Assembly (NCBI GenBank): GCA_016703535.1
Contig: JADJBV010000001.1
Span: forward strand, 2,396,001-2,460,000
Source of the DNA: Deltaproteobacteria bacterium
GTDB taxonomy: Bacteria > Myxococcota > Kuafuiibacteriia > Kuafuiibacteriales > Kuafuiibacteriaceae
DNA length: 64,000 nucleotides
Direction of reading: 5' to 3'
Shown here: one piece after another, positions 1-8,487 of the stretch
How positions within the stretch are numbered: position 1 is the stretch's first letter
How the letters are laid out: the number at the start of each line of letters is the position of its first letter
Program-made: the position numbers and the translations under genes
The notes under the pieces: generated by a model
Told to the model about the DNA's origin: nothing
Seen by the model: only the letters and a program-made list of their open reading frames with translations
Database searches by the model: none

Positions 1-106
1 TCCTCCGCCGCACCTCCTTGACCTGAAGCTGTGACGCCAATCACACCCAGGCCACGCCAGATCTCCGAGGGCCGACGGCACGTTGGCAGTGGACACTTGG
101 ACCCTC

Positions 107-979
107 ATGGCGCGGCGGTGGATCATCTTGGCCCTGGCAGGGGCCACGGCCTGTGGCCCTCGCCTCGCCCCGGCGGTGGTCCGGGGCCATCCCAGCCTCC
201 AGCCCGCCCAACCTCGAGCAGTCGTGCTCAAGCAGAGCTCCGAACAACGCCCGGCCTGGCTCCTGCCCGAAAGCGAAACCGCCACCCAGACGTGGCAAGT
301 GGTCGGGCAAGGCCGCAGCGAAGATCTGCCCGAGGCTGAAGCCAAAGCTCGGGACGATCTCCTGCGGGCGATCGCCGAGCTGGTGGCGGTGCAGGTCGAA
401 TACGAACACCAGTCGATCGACGAACACCAAGAGGCCGACGGCCGAGTCGAAGCGCGGAGCGTGGCCCACGAAGAGGCCCGGGCCCGCAGCCAGATCGGTC
501 AGGTGCTGCGCGGCGCGGCCGTCGTCGAAGAGCAATATTGGGAGCAGGTTTCGGTGGCCGGACGGGCCGCCCACTTTCGAGCCTTCGTCGTGGCCCGGAT
601 CGACCGGCAGCTCCTGGAGGCGGCCCGATTGGAGGCCCAACTCGAAGCGGCCCGGGCCCGGGGACGCAAGATCACCGTGGTGCGCCCGGCCTCGGGGGCC
701 AATGGCCGGGCCACCTTCGCCTTGATCGCGGCCCTCGAGCGCCGGATCCTCCGCGTCCCCTCGTTATCGATCTTCGGCCCCTTGCCGCCGCCCCTCGAAG
801 CCGATCTCGAGATCGTCGTCGCGGTGCGGGTTCAAGAGGAGGGGCACTTGGCCCGCTACCAGGTGTTCGATCGCCGCCGCTCCCGCTCCTGGTCCCACGA
901 AATAAAGGGCCCCAGCCCCTTCGCGCTGGAAGACCGGGTGGCCGGGGCGCTGCTCGAGACCTTGGGAGAACGGCGATGA
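107..979 (+). CDS. LPP20-like lipoprotein
   Basis: Predicted lipid-anchored envelope protein of 290 residues. I chose the ATG at 107 over the in-frame TTG at 83 because it is followed at once by MARRW, a hydrophobic stretch and the lipobox ATAC. After the signal, roughly residues 60-190 look like an LPP20-type domain (GRSEDLPEAEAKARDDLL, then QYWEQV and a charged helical tail). The last 100 residues are a separate alpha/beta segment I do not recognise. The gene overlaps the next one by four bases (ATGA), and both share the LPP20-like block, for example EQYWEQV against AQYWEEI, so they are probably diverged duplicates made together. The role is unknown; LPP20-type lipoproteins are outer-membrane associated. 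Confidence 0.7.
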   Translation: MARRWIILALAGATACGPRLAPAVVRGHPSLQPAQPRAVVLKQSSEQRPAWLLPESETATQTWQVVGQGRSEDLPEAEAKARDDLLRAIAELVAVQVEYEHQSIDEHQEADGRVEARSVAHEEARARSQIGQVLRGAAVVEEQYWEQVSVAGRAAHFRAFVVARIDRQLLEAARLEAQLEAARARGRKITVVRPASGANGRATFALIAALERRILRVPSLSIFGPLPPPLEADLEIVVAVRVQEEGHLARYQVFDRRRSRSWSHEIKGPSPFALEDRVAGALLETLGERR

Positions 980-3900
980 AGCGGCGGGTCTGGTGTTTGG
1001 CCTTGGGCTTGGCCTGCTGCACCGCGCCCGAAACCCGACGGGCCGCCACCCCCGGGCCGACCGGACCGCTGACCGGGGGCCCGCAGGCGATCGACGCCAG
1101 TGATCCGAGTTGGCCAACTTGGCTGCGGGAGGCGGATCGCGGGCGCCCGAGCGTGGAGGGTTTTGTGGGGCGCGCCGAAGCCCCGACCTTGGAGGCGGCC
1201 CGGGCCTTGGCGATGCGGGATCTCTACACGGCGGTCTCCAGCTACTTGGCCATCGAGTTGAGCAGCGAACACGACGATCACCAACACGCCGGCCCCAACG
1301 GGGAAGGCCAGACGGTGCGGGAGGTGGTGGTGGCCCGTTCGGCCGCCCGGCTCGAAGGTGTCGGCACCGACGCCCAATATTGGGAGGAGATCGCGGCCTC
1401 GCCTCAGCTCTTGCCCACCAGCCACTTCCGCTACTTCGCCCGGGCCCGACTCTCTACGCGCCAGCTCGAGGAGAACCGTCGTCAGCGGGCCGCACATCGG
1501 CAGGCCACGACCACACGGCAGTTGGTGGTGGTCTTGCCGTTTGTGACGACCACCGGCGCGAGCCCGCGCCTTTCGATCTTGGCTCAGGGCCTCAGTCAGG
1601 ATCTCTTGGAGGGCCTTCGCCTCACCCCCGGGGTGTTGGTCGCCGATCCGAGTTCGGTCTCAGCGACCCTCGGCGATCCCCAAAACCTCGATGAAGCCGC
1701 CCTGGAGCGGGTGCAGGCCACGCTCCTTCCCGATCGAATGATCAGCGGGCTGCTGCAAGAGGAGGGAGATCGGCTGCGCCTCACCTGGGTGCTGCGAGAC
1801 GAAGCCGGCCGAGCCCTTGCGGTCCACACCTTGGACCAAACGCGGCGCCAGGCCTCGACCTTGCCCGAGGCCTTGCTCAACGTTACGACCCGGGCCCTTG
1901 GCCAAGGGGCTGCCCCGGCCGCTCCGGCCGCGACGCCACCCGCCCCGACGCCGGTCGCGAACCAAGCCCAAGAGGCCTACTACGAGGCCCTGGCCGCCTA
2001 CAGCGAAGGGGACAACCGCCGGGCCCTGCTGCGGATCCACGAGGCCCTGAAGTTGCGGCCCGAAGACGGCCCGGCCCACCTGCGCCTCGGGCGGATCTTG
2101 GAGCGCCTGGGCCATTACGGGCGCCTGCCCCCTTCGGCCGCGGTGTTGGCCCAACGGGCCGCGGACCTCCCGCTCTGCAGCGCCACCGCGCAAGCGGCCT
2201 TGCAAAGAGCCGAGTTGGGGCTGAAGGCCCGGGCGGCCCGTCGACAAAGTGGGGCACCGTCTTTGAGCCCACCTCTGTTCCTCGACGTCGACGTCGGGTT
2301 GGCCCAGGCCCTGGAGTGGCCCTTCGGTCCGTACTTGGCGGCGGCCCCCACCCCAGGCCCTGAGCTCGCCGTGCCCGGGGCCTACTGTCCAAGTTGTGCT
2401 TCTGCGCCTCACCGAACCGCGGATCAGATCGACTCGGCCCTCGAGGCCTACCTGGCGGCCATCCGCCACTTCAACCACGCGGGCCAAGCCCGAGGTCACG
2501 CCGAGGCCCTGCTGGCGATCGCCGGGTTGGCCCGCCGCGTCGATCGCCTGGACTACGCCTACACGTTCTACCGGCGGGTCGATGGTTGGGCTCGGCAAGC
2601 GGGCGCCCCGGACTTGGCCCACGAAGCCCTGGCCGGCCAGGGGATGGTGCTCCGCGCCCTCGGCAACCTGCCCTTGGCCCGACAACAACTGGAGCAGGCG
2701 CTGCGGGAGGCCCACGTCTTGGCCGATCAACCTCGCCTCCTGGAGCTGCACAACGAGCTGGGAGGCCTGGAGGTGGAGGCCGGGCGGCTCACCTATGCGA
2801 CTCAACACTACCAACAGGCCTTCCGGCTGGCCTCCGAGCTGGGCGATGAATATTTGCAAGCTGTCTTGCAGAACAACCTGGGCGTCTTGGAGCTCCGCCA
2901 AGGCCGCACCCTCAGCGCCGAAGAACGCTTCGAGCGATCCCGGCGTTTTTTGGAGAACCTGGGCGAACTCGAGGGGCAACAAGCGAGCGGCCTCAACGTG
3001 GGGCTGCTCGCGGCGCTGCAGGGCCGGCCGGAGCGAGCCTTGGCCCACTACCAGTCGGTGGCCTTTCAAGCCGAACGCACGGGACAGGAAGGGTGGCTGG
3101 CTCAAGTCGAAGAAAAACGCGGGGCGCTGTTGGCCGGCCAGGGCGACCTGACCAGCCTCGAGCCCTTGGGCACGGCCTACCTGATCTCGAAAGGCCTCGG
3201 CCGAGCCGAAAAAGCCGAACGCCTGCACAACGCTCTTTTGGTGGCCGAGCTGGAGCGCCCGGAGCGCAGCACTGCCTTGTTGGACTGTCTCAAGTGGCGC
3301 TACTGGGAGTTGGGGGCGCCGTCCTTTGCCCTCGACCGAGACGAAACCGTCCCGACCTTGGCCACCTTGACCCCCGAGGCGTTGACCGAGGCCGAGTTGA
3401 TCACCGCGCTGAACGCCGCCGCCCTCTCGGGGCTTTCGGCCTGGCGCCCGCCCCACCTGTTGGTGCCGACCCGACCGCCCGCCCCCCACCCCAACGTGTT
3501 GCGGGCCCAGTGGGAACAACCGCACCTGCCCCCTCGGCCTCATTCGGTCCCCTGGGAGGTTCAGCCCGAACCCTCCACCGCGGCCCCGGGGGTCGACCTC
3601 CAGATCACCAGCGAGACCACCACCGAAACCACCCGCCCGAGCTCGGCCCCGCCGCCCCCACCCACCTCCGCGGCGATCTCCAAAAAGGCGGCCCACGACC
3701 GGATCCTGGGCGCCTTCACCGCCGACGCCGAACTCTGGTTGATGCTCGATCCGGCCTTGCTGGAGCTCGGCCACCACCGCTCGGGGGCTCAGCAGGCGGT
3801 TCGGATGTTGGCGGGAGGTCTGCGGATCGCGGAGGCCAAGGCCGCGCCCAAGGCTCAGGCGGTGGCCCTCTTGAACCTGGCGGCCTACGAGTGGTGGGCC

Positions 3901-4119
3901 GGGCGCGCCAACACCGCCTATCGGCTGTTGTTGACCTCCCAACGGACCTTCGCCGAACTCGCCGACGTCTACGGTCTGGCCCACACCTACGAGTGGATGG
4001 GGTGGTTCTTTCGGGAGAGCAACGATCCCCAACGGGCCATCGAGCAGTTCGAGATCGCCGAACGCCTCTACCAACAGCTGGGCCACGGGCCGGCGGTGAC
4101 TCGGGTCCGGGGTTATTGA
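976..4119 (+). CDS. Large lipoprotein: LPP20-like domain plus TPR repeats
   Basis: Lipoprotein of 1047 residues. The start at 976 overlaps the upstream stop as ATGA and opens with MKRRVWCLALGLACC, a signal ending in a cysteine lipobox. Residues about 45-170 resemble the upstream LPP20-like lipoprotein. A segment beginning LVVVLPFVTTTG resembles the TolB-N/CsgG-like domain used in envelope proteins. From about residue 330 most of the chain is TPR-like helical repeats (for example AYYEALAAYSEGDNRRALL and YLQAVLQNNLGVLELRQGR), broken by Pro-rich linkers near 840-900. The C-terminus has more TPRs. It is probably a periplasmic or outer-membrane scaffold working with its paired smaller lipoprotein. 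No enzymatic motif was seen. The copy has no frameshift. Confidence 0.72.
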   Translation: MKRRVWCLALGLACCTAPETRRAATPGPTGPLTGGPQAIDASDPSWPTWLREADRGRPSVEGFVGRAEAPTLEAARALAMRDLYTAVSSYLAIELSSEHDDHQHAGPNGEGQTVREVVVARSAARLEGVGTDAQYWEEIAASPQLLPTSHFRYFARARLSTRQLEENRRQRAAHRQATTTRQLVVVLPFVTTTGASPRLSILAQGLSQDLLEGLRLTPGVLVADPSSVSATLGDPQNLDEAALERVQATLLPDRMISGLLQEEGDRLRLTWVLRDEAGRALAVHTLDQTRRQASTLPEALLNVTTRALGQGAAPAAPAATPPAPTPVANQAQEAYYEALAAYSEGDNRRALLRIHEALKLRPEDGPAHLRLGRILERLGHYGRLPPSAAVLAQRAADLPLCSATAQAALQRAELGLKARAARRQSGAPSLSPPLFLDVDVGLAQALEWPFGPYLAAAPTPGPELAVPGAYCPSCASAPHRTADQIDSALEAYLAAIRHFNHAGQARGHAEALLAIAGLARRVDRLDYAYTFYRRVDGWARQAGAPDLAHEALAGQGMVLRALGNLPLARQQLEQALREAHVLADQPRLLELHNELGGLEVEAGRLTYATQHYQQAFRLASELGDEYLQAVLQNNLGVLELRQGRTLSAEERFERSRRFLENLGELEGQQASGLNVGLLAALQGRPERALAHYQSVAFQAERTGQEGWLAQVEEKRGALLAGQGDLTSLEPLGTAYLISKGLGRAEKAERLHNALLVAELERPERSTALLDCLKWRYWELGAPSFALDRDETVPTLATLTPEALTEAELITALNAAALSGLSAWRPPHLLVPTRPPAPHPNVLRAQWEQPHLPPRPHSVPWEVQPEPSTAAPGVDLQITSETTTETTRPSSAPPPPPTSAAISKKAAHDRILGAFTADAELWLMLDPALLELGHHRSGAQQAVRMLAGGLRIAEAKAAPKAQAVALLNLAAYEWWAGRANTAYRLLLTSQRTFAELADVYGLAHTYEWMGWFFRESNDPQRAIEQFEIAERLYQQLGHGPAVTRVRGY

Positions 4120-4126
4120 GCCGAAC

Positions 4127-4735
4127 TCAGGGGACCAGCTCCCAGATCAACTTCGCCTCACCGAGGGCGGAGGCGATCCGCAGCGTCAGGCGGCGGGTCT
4201 GATTGGTCACCACCGGCTCGCCGGTGGGGCTGACCAAAGGCGCGTGGATCGCGTAGGTGCGGGCGTAGTCGGTGATGTACGGATAGATCACCCGTAGGTT
4301 GGCGGTGGTCTTGACCCGCTCGACCTTGGCGTCGACGGGCTCCCGATCGTCGCCTTGCAAGCTAACTTGCCAAATGCTGTCGTCGTCGGCCAGGTCGTTC
4401 CACTTGCTGGTGGAGGTCGAGGCCGACAGAAAAAATTCATGCTGCAGTTCACCTTCGGGTTTGGTGAGGAGCAGCCGGCTCGCCTCTTCCGAGCCTGGGC
4501 CGTAGACGTCGGGGTGGCGCACCAAAAATCCGCGCCGGAACTCGGGGGCGTGGAAGGTCGCGTGCACGAACATCACGCTGTAGAGTTTGCTGTAGATCTG
4601 ATCCGTGCGGGTCCACTTGGCCAAGACCTTCTCGTAGTCCTCGGCCCGGACCTCCTTGTTGGAGTCCAAGGACACCGGCCCGGGCGTGGCGCAGGCCAGG
4701 CCCACGAGGAACACCAGGGCGCTTGCCTTGTGCAT
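4127..4735 (-). CDS. Hypothetical lipoprotein
   Basis: A 202-residue predicted lipoprotein. The ATG at 4735 lies one base after the pyrE stop and gives MHKASALVFLVGLACATPG, a good signal with lipobox VGLAC. The mature part (KVLAKWTRTDQIYSKLYSVMFVHATFHAPEF and a later DYARTYAIHAPLV) looks like a compact beta-rich domain that I cannot assign. It ends seven bases from the stop of the convergent TPR lipoprotein. The gene is probably co-transcribed with pyrE and the bactofilins, but no functional link is apparent. The coding region carries one copy of the dispersed palindrome TTGCAAG-N4-CTTGCAA (4355-4372, 13 of 14 bases). Confidence 0.65.
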   Translation of the reverse strand: MHKASALVFLVGLACATPGPVSLDSNKEVRAEDYEKVLAKWTRTDQIYSKLYSVMFVHATFHAPEFRRGFLVRHPDVYGPGSEEASRLLLTKPEGELQHEFFLSASTSTSKWNDLADDDSIWQVSLQGDDREPVDAKVERVKTTANLRVIYPYITDYARTYAIHAPLVSPTGEPVVTNQTRRLTLRIASALGEAKLIWELVP

Positions 4736-4736
4736 C

Positions 4737-5333
4737 TCAGGCCAGAGCATCGGGCAGAAAGTCGCGCCGATCAAACAAGGTGATCAGCTCCACGCCCATC
4801 GCTTCCAGGGCTTCCCTTCCGCCCTCTCGACGATCGACCAGGCCGAGGACCAAAGGCACGACAAACCCCGCCTCCCTGGCCCGGTCGATGGCCTTGGCGG
4901 CCGAACCGCCGGTGGTCACCACGTCCTCCAGCACCGCCAGGCGCCCGCCCGCGGGGAGGTTCTTCACCCCCTCCAGGTAGGCCTGGGTGCCGTGCCCTTT
5001 GGGCTCTTTTCGCACCAAAAAGGCCGGCAAATGACGCCCCAACAGCGAGGCGGTCATGGTCACCGCCGACGCCAAGGGATCCGCGCCCATGGTCAGGCCA
5101 CCGACGCCATCGAGCTTCACGCCCACCCGCTTTTCGTAGAGGGTCACCGCCTCGTAGAAGAGCCGCCCGATCAAGACGTGGCCTCGGCCGTCCAGGGTCA
5201 CCTGCTTACAGTCGATGTAGAAGTCGCTCTTTTTGCCCGAGGCCAAGGTGACCTCCCGGCGTTCGAAGGCCCGGGCGGTCAGATCGGCCAACAACTCGGC
5301 CCGGGCAGCGATCAGATCCGTCGGCAGCGCCAT
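4737..5333 (-). CDS. pyrE: Orotate phosphoribosyltransferase
   Basis: Transfers the phosphoribosyl group of PRPP to orotate, giving OMP, the fifth step of de novo pyrimidine synthesis; cytoplasmic. The protein is 198 residues, normal for PyrE. The PRPP-binding loop VLEDVVTTGGSA is at residues 134-145 and SGKKSDFYID, typical of the N-terminal part, at 32-41. I prefer the ATG at 5333; a GTG one codon upstream is also possible and would abut the bactofilin stop. It lies downstream of three bactofilin genes and upstream of a lipoprotein with almost no spacing, so it is probably transcribed with them. The partner enzymes of the pathway are not in this window. Confidence 0.93.
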   Translation of the reverse strand: MALPTDLIAARAELLADLTARAFERREVTLASGKKSDFYIDCKQVTLDGRGHVLIGRLFYEAVTLYEKRVGVKLDGVGGLTMGADPLASAVTMTASLLGRHLPAFLVRKEPKGHGTQAYLEGVKNLPAGGRLAVLEDVVTTGGSAAKAIDRAREAGFVVPLVLGLVDRREGGREALEAMGVELITLFDRRDFLPDALA

Positions 5334-5336
5334 CAC

Positions 5337-5855
5337 TCAGCTCCGCTTCTTGACCACAATTCGGCGCTTGCGCCGCTCGTCCCCGCCCCGCACGGCCACC
5401 AAGCCGGGCATCGGCGCTTGGGTTTCGTCACCCTCCAGCTCCTCGACCTCTTCGTATTCGTCGTCGGCGGGCGCAGGATCGACGAAGCGAGGGGGGCTGG
5501 GGGCCCGCCGCTCCACACCTTCGGCGTCGCCAATCTGGAGTTGGCCGGCAAAACGCCCACCTTCGGCGATCTTCACCTTGGGCGCCGACAGGTCACCCTT
5601 CACCCGGCCTTCGGCGGTGATCTCGATGGCCATGGTCGCCATCACGTCGCCCACCAAGATCCCAGCCACGATGACCCGCTCGGCGGTGACGTTGGCTTTG
5701 ACCACTCCGGTTTTTTGGACGGTCAGATCTCCGCTCAGCTCCAGGCTGCCCTCCAGGCGCCCAGCCACGATCACGTCTTCGGCGCCGGTGACGCGGCCCC
5801 GGACGACGGAGCCGGCCGCCACTTCGGTCTTGGTTTCGGTGCTCGGCTTGGCCAT
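5337..5855 (-). CDS. Bactofilin with charged C-terminal tail
   Basis: Bactofilins (DUF583) are small proteins whose right-handed beta-helix polymerises into cytoskeletal filaments without nucleotide. Residues about 10-110 show the regular beta-helix spacing (GSVVRGRVTGAEDVIVAGRL, GDLTVQKTGVVKANVTAERV). The roughly 60-residue tail is acidic (DDEYEEVEELEGDE) and then basic (RRKRRIVVKKRS), unlike its two shorter neighbours, so it may bind a partner. It is the third of three tandem bactofilins, six bases after the previous stop. Myxobacteria use several bactofilins together in chromosome-segregation scaffolds and cell-shape control. I infer co-polymerisation of the three; the sequence does not prove it. 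Confidence 0.88.
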   Translation of the reverse strand: MAKPSTETKTEVAAGSVVRGRVTGAEDVIVAGRLEGSLELSGDLTVQKTGVVKANVTAERVIVAGILVGDVMATMAIEITAEGRVKGDLSAPKVKIAEGGRFAGQLQIGDAEGVERRAPSPPRFVDPAPADDEYEEVEELEGDETQAPMPGLVAVRGGDERRKRRIVVKKRS

Positions 5856-5861
5856 CGCTCA

Positions 5862-6173
5862 CTACTCCATATCGATGTTGCCCTTGAACTGGGCTCCATC
5901 GGCGATCAGGATCCGGGGGGCACGGATGTCGCCCACCATCTTGCCTTCGGCGGCGATCGCCACCTTCTGGCGGGCCGCCACCTTGCCGCGCAACTTGCCG
6001 GCCACTTGCAGGATGTCGGCCTCGACCTCGGCCTCGACGTCCGCGGTCTTCTCCAGGTTCACCTCGGCCGCCGAGCTGATCTTGCCCTTGACGGTGCCGT
6101 GAACGGTCACCGCGGGCTCACCTTCGATGGAGCCCTCGATGACGATGGTGTTGCCGATGATGGTCTTTGCCAT
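5862..6173 (-). CDS. Bactofilin, short
   Basis: A 103-residue bactofilin consisting of little more than the beta-helix core: IIGNTIVIEGSIEGEPAVTV, then repeats such as ADVEAEVEADILQVAGKL. It lacks the long tail of the copy downstream. It lies one base after the stop of the first bactofilin and six bases before the third, so the three are surely one transcript. At about 103 residues it is near the lower size limit of the family, and it probably forms the filament body. Sequence identity among the three is limited outside the beta-helix pattern, which suggests old duplications. Confidence 0.87.
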   Translation of the reverse strand: MAKTIIGNTIVIEGSIEGEPAVTVHGTVKGKISSAAEVNLEKTADVEAEVEADILQVAGKLRGKVAARQKVAIAAEGKMVGDIRAPRILIADGAQFKGNIDME

Positions 6174-6174
6174 T

Positions 6175-6510
6175 TCAGACGCCCTCGTCGATGCCGACGT
6201 CCATCTGGACGCGACCGCGGAACACGGCGCCCTCTTCGATCACCACCGAAGGGGCCCGCACGTCGCCGAACACGGTGGCCGTAGCCTTGACCTCGACCTT
6301 GCGGGAGGCCTCGATGTTGCCCGACGCCTTGCCGTGCACCGTCAGGTGATCGACCTCGATGGTCGCCGTGACGTTGCCCGTCGGTTCGATCACCAGGTGA
6401 TCGAGCTCGACTCGACCTTCGAGTTCACCTTCGACCACCAGGTTGCCGGCCCCGGTGACCTCACCCTTGACCTTGATCGTCTTGCCGATCACCGCCGCCG
6501 CTTCCGCCAT
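6175..6510 (-). CDS. Bactofilin, short
   Basis: A 111-residue bactofilin, first of the tandem trio in transcription order. The beta-helix repeats run from about residue 8 (VIGKTIKVKGEVTGAGNLVV) to about 100 (VVIEEGAVFRGRVQMDVGID). A short acidic end, DVGIDEGV, follows. The gap to the upstream AAA ATPase gene is 62 bases and may hold a promoter, although no clear -35/-10 pair was found. The role is a cytoskeletal polymer in the cytoplasm, by family knowledge. The trio followed by pyrE may be unusual; characterised myxobacterial bactofilin clusters are, as I recall, linked to par genes, which are not seen here. Confidence 0.87.
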   Translation of the reverse strand: MAEAAAVIGKTIKVKGEVTGAGNLVVEGELEGRVELDHLVIEPTGNVTATIEVDHLTVHGKASGNIEASRKVEVKATATVFGDVRAPSVVIEEGAVFRGRVQMDVGIDEGV

Positions 6511-6572
6511 AGGCCTCGGTCGTAGCCAGGACCGCGCCCGGGCGCAAGTTAGGGCCCAGTCCCCCTACCCCG

Positions 6573-8063
6573 TCATACCTTGAAGTAGTCGAGGACCGTG
6601 GAGTCCTGGGTCGCCGGTCGGGCCCGCTGTTTGGCCCAGTCCCGGAGCGCTTTGATCCGCTCTTCGTAGGTCCGATAGAGGGGGACGGTCTGTTTGGTCG
6701 CCAGGTCGAGGTCGAGGTCGGTCAACTCCCGTTGTTCGGCGAAGGCCCGATAAAGGGCGGAGATCACCACCTGCTCCAGCTCGGCCCCGGAGAAGTGTTC
6801 GGCCCGCTTGGCCACCTCGCTCAGGATCGGGTAACGGGCCGGGTCGCGCTTCCGCTTCTTCAAGTGGATCTTCAAGATCTCGATCCGCTCGTGGACGTTC
6901 GGGAGGTCCACGAAAAAGATCTCGTCGAAGCGGCCCTTCCGCATCAGCTCCGGCGGCAGGTTCTGCACGTTGTTGGCGGTGGCCACCACAAACACCTCGG
7001 CCTTCTTTTCGGCCAACCAGGTGATGAAGCTGCCAAAGACCCGGGAGGCGCTCTTGTCGCCTTCGACCTCGCTGAAGCCTTTTTCGATCTCGTCGACCCA
7101 CAACACCACCGGCGAGAGGCTTTCGGCGATCTTGATCGCGGTGCGGATCGCCTGTTCCGGCGCCCCGCCACCCCCGCCGAAGACCGCGCCGACGTCCAAC
7201 CTCAGCAGCGGGAACTTCCAAAGTTCAGCCACCGCTTTGGCCGACAGCGACTTGCCGCAGCCCTGCACACCCAGCAGGAGGAGGCCCTTGGGCGGCGGCA
7301 GGCCAAAGTCCCTGGCCTCTTGCCCGAAGGCCCGGGTGCGGGTGGCGAGCCAACGTTTCATCTCCCCCAGGCCACCGACGTCGTTGAGACTTTCGCCCAG
7401 CTCGTGGAACTCGAGGACGTCGCTCTTTCGGAGCACGCTCTTCTTCTCCTCGACCACCAACTTCAGATCTTCTTCGTTGAGGCCCTTGCGGAGCACGATC
7501 ACCTTACGAAACACCCGGGCCGCCTCGTTGAGCGACAGGCCCAAGGCACAACGGACCGCGTGTTCGGCCACCTCCGGATCCAGGGTCAGGTTGGCAGAGC
7601 GGGCCACCTTCTCCAGCTCCTCGGCCAGCTCCGGTCCCCTCGGCAAAGGCAGATCCAGGACCGCCGTGTCTTTTTCGAGATCTTCCGGGAGGTTCAGGAT
7701 CGGGGCCACCAACACGAAGGATTGGCGTCGGCGCATCGCCTCGGCCACGTGGTCCCGCAGCCGTCGGACCACCGCTGGGTCCCGTAGATAGGGGTGGAAG
7801 TCGAGCATCACGAAGAGGGCCGGTTCGCTCTGTTGTGCCAGGTGATCCAAGGCCGCCGAGGCGCCAGGTTCGATCACCGCCTCACCTTCGTGAAAACCGA
7901 TGGAGGCCGACCACTTGACGAAGGCCTTCTTGGAGGCGGCGGCCGCCTGCTCCACCAGCCGGAGGGCCCGCTCCTCCTCCTGGGTGACGATGTAGATGAT
8001 CGGATATCCGGCCCGAGAGAGGACCGCGATCTCTTTGGCCAGGGGGTCGAGGCCAGTCGCCAT
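6573..8063 (-). CDS. Ycf46-like AAA+ ATPase
   Basis: AAA+ ATPase of 496 residues resembling the cyanobacterial/plastid Ycf46 family. An N-terminal region of about 220 residues (YPIIYIVTQEEERALRLVEQ) precedes the AAA domain. The Walker A motif GVQGCGKS is at 265-272, Walker B VVLWVDEIEK at 319-328, sensor 1 ATANN at 361-365 and the arginine-finger region RKGRFDE near 375. All residues needed for ATP hydrolysis are present. The C-terminal lid (HFSGAELEQVVISALYRAF) is typical. The function of the family is poorly known; in cyanobacteria it has been linked to inorganic-carbon use. The non-phototrophic setting makes a general remodelling role more likely. The next gene downstream is the bactofilin set. 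Confidence 0.82.
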   Translation of the reverse strand: MATGLDPLAKEIAVLSRAGYPIIYIVTQEEERALRLVEQAAAASKKAFVKWSASIGFHEGEAVIEPGASAALDHLAQQSEPALFVMLDFHPYLRDPAVVRRLRDHVAEAMRRRQSFVLVAPILNLPEDLEKDTAVLDLPLPRGPELAEELEKVARSANLTLDPEVAEHAVRCALGLSLNEAARVFRKVIVLRKGLNEEDLKLVVEEKKSVLRKSDVLEFHELGESLNDVGGLGEMKRWLATRTRAFGQEARDFGLPPPKGLLLLGVQGCGKSLSAKAVAELWKFPLLRLDVGAVFGGGGGAPEQAIRTAIKIAESLSPVVLWVDEIEKGFSEVEGDKSASRVFGSFITWLAEKKAEVFVVATANNVQNLPPELMRKGRFDEIFFVDLPNVHERIEILKIHLKKRKRDPARYPILSEVAKRAEHFSGAELEQVVISALYRAFAEQRELTDLDLDLATKQTVPLYRTYEERIKALRDWAKQRARPATQDSTVLDYFKV

Positions 8064-8148
8064 TCGGCCGGAGAGTATCTTGGGGGCCCGATCCGAGCCA
8101 GGGGGCGGGGGCTTGCCGAGGGGCCGCCGGTCCCCTCACCATCGGGGC

Positions 8149-8454
8149 ATGGCCGGTCGGATCGATCCTCGCACCTATCGCCTGGGAACCGGCGAAAACG
8201 CCGATCCGGACGCGATCGAGGACCTGCGGGCCCGGGTCGAAAAACACGAGCGCCTCACCCGGGGCAAGCCGGCCAAGGCCTTCAAGGAGGTCTTGAAGCG
8301 CAAGATGTCCGGCGAACCGGAAGAGGGCGCTGAGAACCAGGACCAGGAGCAACCGGAGCAACAAAAAGGCCAAAAGGCCCCGTTGCTCGGGCTCGACCCG
8401 GGCCAAGACTCCAAGATCGCCAAGAAGGGCGCCAAGGTGATCGTGAAGGGCTGA
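8149..8454 (+). CDS. Small hypothetical protein
   Basis: A 101-residue hydrophilic protein that I do not recognise. The start at 8149 gives MAGRIDPRTYRLGTGENADP. The middle is a charged helix (IEDLRARVEKHERLTRGKPA), followed by a Gln/Glu-rich stretch (ENQDQEQPEQQKGQKAP) and a lysine-rich end (KIAKKGAKVIVKG). It has no signal peptide or membrane segment. It is divergent from the Ycf46-like gene (85-base gap) and convergent with the next gene. The coding call rests on open frame length, charge pattern and fit between neighbours. Confidence 0.55.
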   Translation: MAGRIDPRTYRLGTGENADPDAIEDLRARVEKHERLTRGKPAKAFKEVLKRKMSGEPEEGAENQDQEQPEQQKGQKAPLLGLDPGQDSKIAKKGAKVIVKG

Positions 8455-8487
8455 GCCCACCGCGGCACCTTGGCTCCTTGGCAGCCT

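Noticed and set aside
1..106. End of a preceding gene or a promoter at the window edge
   Set aside because: No frame with recognisable protein features and no clear promoter elements; too short to judge.
1660..4086. Long minus-strand open frame opposite the TPR lipoprotein
   Set aside because: The plus strand carries a signal peptide, TPR pattern and an ATGA overlap; the minus frame is low-complexity Gly/Gln/Arg typical of antisense GC-rich DNA.
4656..6284. Long plus-strand frame opposite pyrE and the bactofilins
   Set aside because: The minus strand has recognised families throughout; the plus frame is His/Gly/Arg-rich with no motif.
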